From Hydrangea macrophylla (lineage: Eukaryota > Streptophyta > Magnoliopsida > Cornales > Hydrangeaceae), in contig CM066995.1 in the NCBI GenBank assembly GCA_033977485.1, positions 45,629,736-45,693,735 on the forward strand: a stretch of DNA of 64,000 nt. Reading direction: 5' to 3'. This document shows, one piece after another, positions 21,284-32,556 of the stretch (positions are counted from its first letter, which is position 1; each line of letters starts with the position of its first letter). The position numbers and the translations under genes are program-made. The notes beneath the pieces were generated by a model. It was not told the DNA's origin. It worked only from the letters and a program-made list of their open reading frames with translations, and made no database searches.

Positions 21284-22608
21284 GAAATTGAAATGTGTGA
21301 TCGGTGACATCTAGATTCTGGGCAACGGATTTTCCATCTTGTATACTCAATCTTCTTGTCTCTAGATTTTCCATCTTATATCCTCAATCTTCATGCATCT
21401 AGATTATGAGAGACAGTGTCTCTGTCATGGACATAGCAAAGAAATGGTAGATACAGGCATAAAGGTTCATTAACATTTTTAACATCATCATCATCATATA
21501 TTACTTACACAGGCACACAATATTGCCATTCACAGATCCCTGATCAATATCAATTGATTTTTCTCAATATCATAAGGTGATGAAGTCTCGAGAAAAGGGG
21601 GCATGAAGTCTGCTCTGTTTTTTGTTTCTTCGGGTGTGTGTTGTGTGTGTGGGTATCAAGTGTATGAAGAAGAAGATGGGGTTACTTTGGTCTTTTTAAT
21701 CAAACTATTTGGAGGGAAATAATCCCACTCATATACTCACGCACCCAATTGGAGCGTGATGTCCAAACACTGTTAACATTAACAGCACAGCTAACAGCCT
21801 AACAGTTGCAGTTAGCACTAAAGCACAAGGGGGTTTTGTGTTGCATTTCAAAGTACATGGGGGTTATGTGTCACAGAGGCTAACCACAAGGGGGTAAAAG
21901 GTAATTTACCCTTAATTAAAACAAGTTACTTTCTGCACCCACCCAACATTCCCAAATTAACTCCAAATTTCAAAACTACCAAATTCTTCTACCATTTCTT
22001 ATTACTCTCCATACCCACCATCCTCTTTCCACTTTCTTCCACACGTAAACTCACAATTTTCCCTTCTTTCTTTTTTTCTTCGTAATCAGCAATTAGATAG
22101 GAAACAGAAATTGACCCGCCATTTTTTTTATCTGCAAGTACAGATTGTTAGCTTACTACGCGAAATATTATATACATCTCTATACAGAGAGATCGAGAGA
22201 GAGAGAGAGTAGCAATGAAATCCGTTAGTTGCTATCATCAATACCATGGAATGATTGACTTCATTTCCACAAGGCAATGGTCAGTTATTTGAACAAATCC
22301 ATAGTTAGTTAACTTTTCCATGGTGAAATGGGAAGTGACATAAAACAAAATTATCATATAAATTAGGAACTTTCTTTACAAAAGTATACCAGATCTAGAA
22401 TAAACATTGGACTTTCCAGAGATAGATCTGAGACGAGAATCAAAATCGAAGTGTGAGAAACAGGTGGGTGTATAGAGAGTATTCTTTGAAAAATACTTAA
22501 TTCATTTGTCCTTCTATGTCATTTTGTATAAGGATATAATTGTAATTAAAAAATTTACTAAACGGTAGGTGTAGAGAGCAAAGTAGGTGGGTGTGAATAG
22601 AATTACCC
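20558..22608. mobile_element. Outer non-autonomous Mutator-like element, split by a second one
   Basis: Ends GGATAATTCTATCCGCACCC and GGGTGTGAATAGAATTACCC are inverted repeats that extend through CACCTACT...CTCTACACC. It is flanked by TATAATTTA (20,549-20,557) and TATAAGTTA (22,609-22,617), eight of nine matching. Without the nested element at 20,616-21,911 plus one copy of its target duplication it is about 750 bp. It contains a (GA) run near 22,193-22,209 and no recognisable transposase. Confidence 0.75.
20616..21911. mobile_element. 1.3-kb non-autonomous Mutator-like element nested in another
   Basis: Ends GGGTAAATTACCTTTTACC and GGTAAAAGGTAATTTACCC are inverted repeats that continue through CATAACCCCC/GGGGGTTATG. 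A perfect 9-bp duplication TTAATTAAA flanks it (20,607-20,615 and 21,912-21,920). The 1 kb between the arms has a CT-rich leader-like part, an ATGGAGGGCATCATGG stretch at 20,870 and a G-rich part rich in GGTGG. Such content could be captured host sequence (Pack-MULE), but I recognise no gene in it. Confidence 0.8.
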
Positions 22609-22618
22609 TATAAGTTAT

Positions 22619-22800
22619 GAGTAATGCTATGATTCCCAAATTTTGTGACCCAAATGGTTTCCAAACAGAAGTGCCAATGGGCTCACTTAATTTTGATTAT
22701 AGGGTGTTAAAGTGGTCCCACTATTATTAAAGGTGGTTCCACTGGCACACGTGTTTGGAAACTATTTGGTATACAAAATTTGGAAATCATAGCGTTACTC
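22619..22800. mobile_element. 182-bp MITE next to the outer Mutator-like element
   Basis: GAGTAATGCTATGATTCCCA pairs with TGGAAATCATAGCGTTACTC, and TTTGGAAACTATTTGG/CCAAATGGTTTCCAAA continue the arms. Flanks ATAAGTTAT (22,610-22,618) and ATAATTCAT (22,801-22,809) match at seven of nine bases. Its left flank overlaps the target duplication of the preceding element. Confidence 0.75.
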
Positions 22801-22809
22801 ATAATTCAT

Positions 22810-23172
22810 TAGAAAAAGAGAGAGAAAGAGAGACTTCATCTTATTAGGAATGAACAGACTTTCTCTGCCAATCCCAAAAATAATAGGTTTGGATAAAAGT
22901 ATAGGCTAGTATATTGGAATGATTTTTTTCTTTCACATAATAATCTCCACACTTGTATTCATTTCATTTTTTTTTCATGGCTACACTGCATATTTTCCCT
23001 TTTTCCTATGGGGTTAGCATTGCGATTTAAAGCCTTCTACAGGATTGTATAAGGATATACAAAATATGTACCATTGAATAGAGAAACGTTTATACACTAA
23101 ATGAGAGAAGAGAATTAAGGGAGAGAGACCCATTTGAACTTGAATTGGCAGAATTAAAACTCTTGCCATGTG
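22810..23172. other. No recognisable feature
   Basis: AT-rich unique-looking sequence with short GA and T runs. No coding, repeat or inverted structure is recognised. Confidence 0.3.
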
Positions 23173-23177
23173 TCATT

Positions 23178-25053
23178 TGTCACACCCCGGAACCACCCAT
23201 ATGGATGTAGGATACGTGGCATACCACCAAGGCACACAAACCACTCCTAAAGGACCATTAACCAACATGAATTCAGAGTTATAAAAATTTTTCCCAATTA
23301 AAGCACTTGTAAAACATTTCTTTTTTAAGTAGGGTAATCCAGTCGACTGATCGGGGATTCGGTCGACTGGAAATGCAAAATTACTGAGAACACAACTCTG
23401 AGAATCCCTTGGTCCGGTCGACTAGTGCGGTCCAGTCGACTGAGTTTTTAGAGTCCTGGTCGACTGAACCTTGGTCCAGTCGACTGAAGACCCTAATTCC
23501 AGAATGTGGTGCTCTAAAAACACGATCCAATCAACATGACTAGACACCCAATTAACTGGTTTGTGCAGCAGAACCCCAATTCTGCAACAACCCCTGTTTG
23601 AAACTCAAGTCTCCAATTTTAATGCACAACACTTGATAAAACAACCAAACCCAACTGTATAAACATACCCACATGATCATACAACATCCACGAGTTGCCT
23701 AGTCGAAGTTTTTAAAAGTTTTAATTCTAGATTAAGAACCAGTACAACATTAAACAAGTTTTACAAGTTAAACATTAAACAAGGAAATAGCATAGAACTA
23801 CACCCAAAAGCTCCCCGTTCTTCCATGCCCAACGAATCATTTCTTCAGGTCCTCACCGGCATGATCACCTGCAACGGTTATTCAATAACCACTATAATAT
23901 ATAAGCTATATGCTTGTGAATGACATTAATTGGAAACATGAATTAACAACAAGTCATAATCCATCCAAATTGCATTCAACTATAGTCACCGAGAATACAT
24001 GTACTGTCACCCTCTATCTAGTTCCCGATTCTACTATGAATCCATGCATCCGGTGGATACTCATGCCTTTTCCTTCAGACGTGCGGTACCCAAAAGCCTC
24101 TGGAGGCCCAATAACAATACACATGATGATCAGTACAAGTATATCATTGACCCAAATAGACAACTTAGCATGCCCATATAATTCATCATACCATGCTTTT
24201 AACATACAATTGACTCTTATTAATCACAAGGATTTGCCCATAATTAACTAAACAAGCTAAATTACACAAGTAGACATGCTTGGCATACAAACGAACCAAA
24301 ACATGATATCAATTCATTGAATCCCCAAATAATATCACTCACCTCGTAGCAATCGTTCCTAATTCCCAAATAATTATTCCTCTAGTTGCCGGGTACAATT
24401 CCTATATCAAAATTATAGATTATAAGCAAAAACCCCCGAAATGGTCGTAGAAAACTATGTAACCAAATTGGTATCTACACGTTAGACTCACCTCCAGGAA
24501 TCCGAAAATGTAATCAGAATTGAAATTGAACGTCAAACGCCGCGGCAATTGACGTCGAACGGTCCGTCGAATTTTTCCGTCAAATTTCTAATGTGTTACG
24601 ATTACACCCCTACAAGTTATGGAACCATATTAAAACTATCCCAAACCTAAATGGGTATTTGTCTATGTCTCGCATGGGTCCCATAAGTGGTCCTATATAA
24701 TATTATGAAGTTGCTAATTAGCCTACTAATTATGTAGTGTATTCAATTCGTACTCACAAAGGTATCCCAAAACCCACTAACATGATATAAAACAATATAA
24801 TAGAATATTTCACATTAATCTTAATAAACATATAAGCATATAAAGTGATTCTACATCACCGTCCCGTCACACAGAGACTACACAACCCATGTCCGAATCG
24901 GGGACTACCACATTGGCCACATCTGGATTCCCAAATGGGTATCCACAATCAATTCAGTGAATCAAAATCCATGTCACAAATGCATTCCTGACATTATAAT
25001 AATTAATAATATATGCTAATATAATAATAATATCCACGGGAGCAAGTGTCACA
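23178..25053 (-). repeat. Solo LTR of the TGTCAC type (right border tentative)
   Basis: It starts TGTCACACCCCGGAACC and shares the early GGATACGTGGCATACCACCAAGG block with the LTR at 11,385. A right border at 25,053 (AAGTGTCACA) gives flanks TCATT (23,173-23,177) and TCATC (25,054-25,058). A border at 24,871 (CGTCCCGTCACA) is also possible but has no matching flank. It carries six GTCGACTG-like palindromes at 23,339-23,488. No genes are present. Confidence 0.6.
23339..23488. repeat. Array of six GTCGACTG-type palindromes
   Basis: YGGTCGACTG or CAGTCGACTG cores lie at about 23,341, 23,361, 23,416, 23,433, 23,458 and 23,478, several spaced 17-25 bp apart. An analogous but longer array is in the LTR at 30,684. 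Confidence 0.85.
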
Positions 25054-25104
25054 TCATCATAAGGTGGAACCTTGTTTGAACCTTCCGCTTTTATATATAA
25101 CAAT

Positions 25105-25737
25105 TAGGGGTGTCATTTAGAACGGAAATTCTGATTCCGTCCAATTCCGATATGAAAAAAATCGATTTTGGATGCTAAAATTGAATTCCGAATTCCGAAA
25201 TTCCGATTTCTGAAAATTCTGAAAAATTTTGGAACGGAATCGGAATTGTTTTAGGATTTTCAAAAATTCCAAAATTATTTCAAAATCTAATTTTTCGATA
25301 ATTTTTTATTTTTTTTTTCTAATGTATTAGATATATATACACACATTTTTTTTGTCAAATACGTATAAATTTGTATTCTTTGTTCATATCTGTGTGAGAT
25401 TTATATAGATTTTGTGAAAAGTTGGTATTTTTTGTTCAATCTGTGTGAGAAAGGTTTTGGATTTTGTTGAATCTGTAGGTCGATCTCTTCGGATTTTGTG
25501 TAGTGATTGGTTGCATTTAGTGAAGATTCTGAAAATATGAAAATATCCATAAAAAAAAATGCCAATTCCAAAATATTTATGAAATTTCCGAAATTTATGA
25601 AATTTCCGAATTGGAAATGAATTTGGAATTTTCAAAATTTTGGAATAAGAATTGAAATTGATTTCTAGATTTTGAAAATTTTGGAATATTTTCCGAAACA
25701 CCTATTTCCAATCCGCTCCATCCGAATGACACCCCTA
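25105..25737. mobile_element. 633-bp hAT-type MITE
   Basis: Termini TAGGGGTGTCATT and AATGACACCCCTA are perfect inverted repeats. Flanks ATAACAAT (25,097-25,104) and GTAACAAT (25,738-25,745) match at seven of eight bases, the duplication length of hAT elements. The interior is dense in GGAATT/AATTCC and CCGAAATT words that can fold in many ways. It has no coding capacity. Confidence 0.75.
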
Positions 25738-25757
25738 GTAACAATAGACGTCTACTC

Positions 25758-25848
25758 GCGTCCAAATCTAATTAAGGTGTCTAATTCAACTTACCATAAA
25801 TGTTTGTCATCAAAACTTCTCAAAATCTTTTTTCTGAGTATGTCTCAG
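25758..25848. repeat. Third copy of the 90-bp unit found at 20,111
   Basis: Begins GCGTCCAAATCTAATTAAGG, then CAAAACTTCTCAAAATCTTT. Like the unit at 20,201 it is preceded by TCTACTC, so it is closest to that copy. Confidence 0.75.
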
Positions 25849-26344
25849 GTCCACATCATGTAGGCTCGGTAAACTCTGTAAACTAGTACCACTAAAGACT
25901 TGGACTAACCTACTACAAATATTACAAGGTTCTTTTATGCTTGTCCGTCAAAATTTGCCAATATAAGCAAATTACAACTTGGTCCTACACAATCACTGGC
26001 TTTAATAGATTTGCTAATCTGATCATTGCGATTTCTTTGAAATATCAACTTTGCACTTACGCTAGTATGAAAACTATTGAAACATCATTTAAGGCCTCAT
26101 TGAGTCACGTGAAATGACATATATGCACAGGGCCGGCGCTGAGATTCCTAAATTTTCTAAGCCCTCATGCAAACTTTCAAAGGCGGGCCCCTCTATATTA
26201 AATTTCATAAGCGTAAAATTTATAAGAGTACGTAATAATTTTCATTAAAATGAGACGATAAGCACATAATTACATTAGTGTTGTTCAACTTAGTTCCAAA
26301 ACATACAACACCTTAGCCCCAAAAATCAAAACTCTGACTTTACA

Positions 26345-28906
26345 TCAAAGTAAATGTGATCGCATTGCATTTTGAGTAGCAAAAGTACCAATTACAGAAG
26401 GAAAATCAAGTGTTTCCAACAAATTTTTTTCAATAGAAATCATAGCCAATCCATTCAATCTCTCTTGTGACATCGTCGACTATAGATAAGACTTGATCAA
26501 CTTCAACTTTAAGAAACTTCTCTCAGCAGAGGCAACTTTCACTGGTATAGTTAATAATACTCTATAAGCAATCCAAGCATTTGGAAAACAACAATCTAGC
26601 CTCTTTATAAAATCCAATACTTCAATTGCCTTTTTTGTTCCTCTTGGTAAAGCTTCTCTTAAGATTTTGAGTTCAAAACATAATTCTGCCCCATTAATAT
26701 CAAAAACCATGTCATGTTTTAGGAGATCTTCAAGATTATTACACGAACACTTCAAATTATCATTATCGGCAGACTTCAACCTCTCCAAATTCAACAAGAA
26801 TCCAAAAGATTCGTCATATTGTTGAAATTGTTCAAATCTACTCTTGAGTGAAGAAAGGGCTTGATCAACTATATATATGAAGTAATTGACTCTAAATGAT
26901 TCTTCAGTTGATTATGTCATCTCTTCACTAGCAGTCTCATCAAATTGCTTCTTTCTACGAATGACACGTCGTTCACGAAAATATCTTTAGCCTCAATCAT
27001 AGCTTCTTCAAATCCATTTTCTCTATAGCTTTCAAAAAAAGAAACGAGTCTTCTTAAGAGATATATAGCAACATCAATTTGCATGTCCTCTGTTTGCATG
27101 ATTTTTCTTACTTTGTTAATAGCATTCAATATATCAAACCAAATAACCATGCCAAGCAAGAACTCAAAATTCTCAATTTCATACGTCACCAAGCACTCGG
27201 CATCACTCTTTGTTTTAGGATCTTCACTAGTACTTGCTAAGTCATTCAAAGCATTTCTTATATCTGGAGCTTGGAATCTTATGGCTTTAACGCTTTCAAC
27301 TTGACCTTCCCAACGAGTTTGTGATGGTGGCTGAAGCGTTAAACCTTTAACATTATCTATGAGAACTTTCCATCACTTTGTAGAAGATGAAAACAACGAA
27401 TGCATACGTTGCACCACCCCATAAAAAGATGAAGCTTTAGAACAAGAGTTTGCCATATCACAAAGTGCAAGATTAAGACTATGACAACCACAAGGCGTGT
27501 AGAATGCTCTAGGATTTATCTCTAATATTCTTTTTTGCACACCATTGTTTTTCCCTTTCATATTAGAACCATTATCATACCCTGTCATCTTACATCATCA
27601 ATATCAAGTTTAAGATTTCAAAACATTGACAAGTTCACCAAACGTTCTTACCCCGATGTGTCATGCACCTTTAAAAATCCTAAAAAGAACGCCTCTACAA
27701 TTATTGGAGTTGATGAAACATTAACATATCTTAGTATAAGGGACATTTGTTCTTCATGGCTTGCATCCGGTGTACAATCAAGAATTACTGAAAAGTACTT
27801 TGCTTGTTTAACCCTTTTAGTGATTACACATTTGATCTCATCCGATATTCGAAGAATAAATTCAATTTGAATTTTGTGACTAGGATAATGATAATGAATT
27901 TCTTTCTCTTTAATTCGACGAGTGTGCTCTTTCATTATTGGATCAATTTGGCAATCATTTCAATTATTCTTAAAAAGTTCCCATTATTTTCTTCATAAAG
28001 CTTCTCGTTGTCCCCACGGAAGGCCAAACTATTTTGAGCAAGTGTTTTCACAACAACTATTCTAACTAATCCTTGCCACCAATGTTCTTTTTCTCTATTG
28101 ATTTGTTCTACAATACTTTTATCAATTGTTGTTTTTTGTCGAAATCTAGTCTCAAATTCAATCCAACTCCTCATGTGAGCAATTTGTTCTCTACTAGTTT
28201 CATGCCTTTTAAGCATGCTACTAAGATTTCTCCAGTCCCAGGCTCCTTCATTTGCCAATTGACCCAATTGAGTGTTGTTTCCATCATGTTTGAACAACTT
28301 ACAACAAAACCAAAAGACCTTATCCAAAGTACTTGAATATATTAGCCATTTCCTATTATGCTTTTCACCGTTTGATAACAGACGAATGTAATATGCATAA
28401 GAGAAATGACTACTTTCTGAATCCTTTGGAAAATCAACGTTGTCATCTCTTTTAGGACCTCTTTCAATTAATAAATCTCTCAATCTTTGATCAATCTTTT
28501 TCCAATTTCCTGGGTCATCTATGTTCGAACTGCTTTCAACATTTTCTTCATTTACCACATCTTCGAGTTTATTCACATTTTCTTCATTTATCGCATTTTT
28601 AGGTTCATTCACAATTTCTTCATTTATGACATCTTTGTGTTCATTTACAATTTCTTCATTTACCACATCTTCGAGTTTATTCACATTTTCATCATTCACA
28701 ATTTCTTCATTTACCACATCTTCATGTTCATTTACAATTTCTACATTTTCCACATCTTCATGTTCATTCAAGTTCCCATGTTCTTCATTTATATTGGTTT
28801 TTAAAAACTTATGAAGAGCTCCTTTTTTAGATTCAATCAATTCAAGTTCTCTCTGTTTTCTCTTCCTTTTTTCATTTCCAGATTCATATCTTTTCAATGT
28901 TTTCAT
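26345..28906 (-). pseudogene. hAT transposase pseudogene (TTF zinc finger / DUF4371 / dimerisation type)
   Basis: The protein begins MKTLKRYESGNEKRKRKQRE. It has an acidic Asn/Glu/Val repeat tract, then a TTF-type zinc-finger region with KVFWFCCKLFKHDG. Next comes the DUF4371-like part ([36 protein letters not shown]), then GYDNGSNMKGK and CGCHSLNLALCDMA of the catalytic region. The C-terminal hAT dimerisation motif is TIPVKVASAERSFLKLKLIK, and the last frame closes at 26,345. The family resembles plant 'zinc finger MYM-type 1-like' transposases, which cut and rejoin hAT ends. Stops and shifts near 27,935, 27,640, 27,370, 26,915 and 26,480 break the frame, so no active protein is expected. 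Confidence 0.85.
28540..28782 (-). repeat. Repeat tract coding an acidic EDVVNEEIVN-type expansion
   Basis: On the minus strand the transposase N-terminus reads about seven imperfect copies of an N-E-H-E-D-V-V-N-E-E-I-V unit. The DNA shows matching CATTTACAATTTCTTCATTTA-like units on the plus strand. The frame is kept through the tract. Confidence 0.75.
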
Positions 28907-29856
28907 ACCTAGATAAACAAAGAAAAAAAATGCTCACAACAATTGCTCACATGCAAAGAAGAAATAAAAATGCTAACATATGAAATTAAAATTGCTTATA
29001 GGCAAAAATAAAAAAATAAAAAGGTCACAAAATGCTTCATAGTTCATACCTGCTTGCAGTGCTCGGTGAATGGTGGCTGATGCTTCAATCAATAGATTCA
29101 ATACTATTGAAATCTGAAGAAATTAGGAAGAAGATGAGAAGAAAATACAAAAGGGGGAGGCGGGGTGAAACACTAGTTTTCAATACTTCAATTATTCAAT
29201 ACTTACCAATTTAATTACCATGAATTCATGAGAGTATGAATGACTGATGCTTTAATCAATAGATTCAATACTATTGAAATCTGAAGAAATTATGAAGAAG
29301 ATTATAAGAAAATATAGGGAAAAATAAAAAAACAAAAAACCTAGGGTTCACTCGAGAAAAAGAGAGAGACGATCGAGAAAAAGGGAGAGACTGAGAAATT
29401 TAGAGGAGAAAAAAAAAAGAAGAAGAAGAAAGGGCCTAGGGTTCATACCTGCCGGACTGGAGAAAGAGAGAGACTGGGAGAGATATGAAGACAGGGCTAG
29501 AGTCTTGAGACTGGAGAACTGAGAGTAGAGAGAGAGGGAAAGAAAAATAAAAATCGAAAATCAAACAAACAAAGGCGTACATTTACTTCCCGGAGGCTGG
29601 AGAAAGGGAAGAAAAGAAAAAAGGCCCTACAAATGGGCTTTTGGCCCAATACAAAAGAAAAGAAATATTCAATAATGGGATGGGCCCAATGCAGCCGCTT
29701 GGCTACATGCTGCTAGGGTCGGCCTGCATATGCACTTATCATGGGATTTTCCCAAGGGCTCGACAAGGCGCAGCTTCTTATACAAACAATCCATTTTAGG
29801 ATTGGATCTTTTAAGATGAATTTTTTTTACATCGCTTATTTATTTATTTATTTATT

Positions 29857-30032
29857 GAGTAATGTTAGGGGTATAACTATTTTTTACATCTCATTTACAA
29901 CCATTCATATCTCTCTCATAAGTGGCACTGGGACCCATTAAAATTTAATCGGACCCCACAGTACCACTTAGAAGAGAGATAGAGATGGTTGTAAATGAGT
30001 TATAAAAAATAGTTGCACCCCAAACATTATCC
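29857..30032. mobile_element. 176-bp MITE with 9-bp flanking repeats
   Basis: GAGTAATGTTAGGGGTATAA and the complement of GTTGCACCCCAAACATTATC form the ends. Long inner arms TTTTTTACATCTCATTTACA/TGTAAATGAGTTATAAAAAA pair. TTATTTATT flanks both sides, although this is a low-complexity word. Confidence 0.75.
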
Positions 30033-30683
30033 TTATTTATTTAAAGAAATGATTGTCTAGTGAATAAGTAATTTTTTTTTAAAATTAAAAAGTATCGAAA
30101 TGAGCAAATACGTTTGTTGGCAACATCTTAAAAGTGCAAACTTATACTTACTTACCAATATTACTTTAATAATGAATTTAAAATTAAACACATTCAACAT
30201 ATTATAATGTATAATTTTAGAGTGAAAAATAGTTAATTGAAACAAACTAACAATATTCATAATGAACTAAAAAGGGACACAGTATAATGTAAGAAAAACA
30301 ACCTTTTAATTGCCCATTGAAGTTTGAAATAGGCAAAGAAAAAAGAGGAGAATACGAATAAAAAAGTCTCATGTGTATATATAAAACGATAGATTAGGGT
30401 ATGTAATTTAGTTATGAGATTTGGATAAAGATGGCATTTATTTATAAAATAAGGGATAAAAGTATAATTGTATATAGAAAAGCTCCTGACTTATAGGGAG
30501 CTGCAAAATCATAGCTTTGAGAAGTCAGAATTTTTGACTTCTCTAAATTGAAATTCTAGAGATCCACTTCTTATTAAGATATCAAAAATAAAACATCATC
30601 AAACAAATTCCACTTCTATAAATGGACTTATTCTTTGAGAAGTCCATTCTCAAAAGTTTTCAAATACCCTTATAAGCATTTTT
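30033..30683. other. No gene; AT-rich, possible decayed MITE
   Basis: Short inverted words (AGCTCC...GGGAGCT and GAAGTCAGAATTTTTGACTTC) occur between 30,480 and 30,545, and TAAGGG/CCCTTA at about 30,446 and 30,667. I cannot place clear borders or a target duplication. Confidence 0.3.
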
Positions 30684-32556
30684 TGTCACAGCCCGGTCCC
30701 ACAATAGCAGAACCGGAGCCCATGGCATGCCACTGAGGCTAAACCAATTCATTAACGTTCCCAAAAATTGGTTTTAAGAACACGCAGCGGAAAAGAAACA
30801 AATAATTTTTAAAATATTAGCAATTTAGTCGACTGCACTTCGTGCCCAGTCGACTGAGACAGATCCAGCAGAAAGTTTGATTTTGAAACATAAACCAGTC
30901 GACTGTTTTCTATGCCCAGTCGACTGGGGTGCCAAATTCCCGATCGACTGTACTGTCTGGTTGACTGAACTTCAAGCAAGCAGAAAGATAACCCCTGAAA
31001 ACAAAAACCAATCGATTGTGTCGTGGGACCAGTCGACTGTACCCAATGCAGTGTCTCGTTCACAAAAAGGGGTCCAGTTGACTGGACTCAGAAACCAGTC
31101 GACTGTTTTCTAGCAGCAAGGCATTCTGCAGAATTCCCCAAGTTTAAAAGCTTTTTGAATTTATCTGGGGCCAAACACACACTCCAAACTTATTCCAAAG
31201 TGATCCTAATTGTGTTATAACATTATTGAAACATAAATACACAAGACTACAGTCTATTAGAATAGCGTTAATCTGTTCTAAGATACTAAGTTAAACATTG
31301 CCAAAAGTCATGAAATCTCTAATACAATGTTTCTATTTCAAAACTACAAGATGGGCATGATAAGTCGCCTTCTACAAGAACTCCCACACCCATGTGCTCA
31401 TTTCTGCGATTCCTCGCCAGCATTAACACATGAAATGGTTATTTGAATAACCACACATATTCGATTTGTTTAAGCTAACACTTAGTGAATAAAACAACCA
31501 TGCAAATGAATGATAAACATGCTCACATTCACATCTCTACATTTCATACTAGTCTCCAAAGTCTCACGTGTACGTTCCATACTCCTAATCCGTGACTCCT
31601 CGCCAATAAGTCCACGTGAAAAGGTAAGGCCCACGATTCTTTTCTTTAAACGTGCAACCTTAATGCCTATATCGGCTCTACAAGATGGCTTGGTAACCAC
31701 GTACTCCTTTGACCCAAATAACAACTCAACATACTCAATTCACATATCACCATGCTTTCGGTAATCGAAACATTTTACCGTGCTATTGGGCCTACTTATC
31801 AATATAATTGCCCAATATGAACTACATAGTATATATCTATACTAACACATGCTCTTTCACACAAAACATGAACACATGTCAAGAAATCATTCCAAAAACA
31901 TAGTTGGATCACTCACCTCTGAATAACGCTCTTAAAATTTGATCCAAAGAAAACCCAAGTACAACGATCGTGCAGAAGTCCGTCTACTATAATTCCTATC
32001 GATCAAAAATCTAATTATCAACTTTTTATGAAAATTCTAGAAAATGACTTTTCGAAAAACTTAGCCAAACAAGGCCTAACGGATATCAAAACGAAGCTCT
32101 TACCTCGAGTAGTTTGAATATGAAATCTAGGAGAAAACAAACGGGCAGAACTCCATCGATTGTAGTCCTGAAGCTCTAAGCAACTAAATCCCCAAATCTC
32201 CTCCTCTTGTAAGCAAAATAGGTTTTGACTACTAAAAAATATCTCACCTCTTTCTATATATAGGCAACACTTTCGAAAATTATGTTTACCTCCCCACGAG
32301 TTTTCAAAACTCCTAATCAGTCTCCGAAACTTTCTACACAGCTAATTCATAGCTTCACGAGTGAAAACTAAAAATTATAAAAGTTTTTGTCTAAGTTCCG
32401 TTTGGTTGCTAAAATGCGATTTCACATGATTTTACGAAATTACTAATTAGTCTACCAATTATGCAGCGTGTTAATTCGTCCTCACCAGGATGCTAAAATT
32501 AACAACAGAAATAAATTCTAAACCAGAAAATAATACAAATAGTAAAATACACAGGT
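30684..32556 (-). repeat. TGTCAC-type LTR, interrupted by the Tat/Ogre-like element
   Basis: It starts TGTCACAGCCCGG and has the GGCATGCCACTGAGGC and CAATTCATTAA blocks seen in the LTR at 11,385. It stops at 32,556 where TGTAGACACC begins, so the rest should lie beyond the 3' LTR of the inserted element, outside the window. Orientation is by analogy. An array of GTCGACTG palindromes is at 30,827-31,105. No gene is present. Confidence 0.7.
30827..31105. repeat. Array of about ten GTCGACTG-type palindromes
   Basis: Exact GTCGACTG cores are at about 30,828, 30,848, 30,898, 30,918, 31,032 and 31,097. Variants (ATCGACTG, GTTGACTG, ATCGATTG) occur at about 30,942, 30,959, 31,010 and 31,077. Most are preceded by CCA or CCCA. 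Confidence 0.85.

Larger units (their letters stand above)
26128..29726 (-). mobile_element. 3.6-kb hAT transposon with broken transposase
   Basis: The left end CAGGGCCGGCGCTGAG and right end GGGTCGGCCTG are short imperfect inverted repeats. The flanks TATATGCA (26,120-26,127) and CATATGCA (29,727-29,734) match at seven of eight bases. The transposase runs on the minus strand from 28,906, leaving about 800 bp of leader (28,907-29,726) rich in GA runs. The element looks full length but inactive. Confidence 0.85.

Noticed and set aside
28487..28814. Hydrophobic Phe/Ile-rich and Ser/Thr-rich open frames on the plus strand
   Set aside because: They are antisense to the acidic repeat of the hAT transposase and arise from it.
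30446..30680. Possible MITE with TAAGGG/CCCTTA ends
   Set aside because: Arms are short and flanks do not match convincingly.
23339..31105. CRISPR-like spacing of GTCGACTG sites
   Set aside because: Repeats are only 8-10 bp with irregular spacing inside plant LTRs; no cas genes and the wrong kind of genome.
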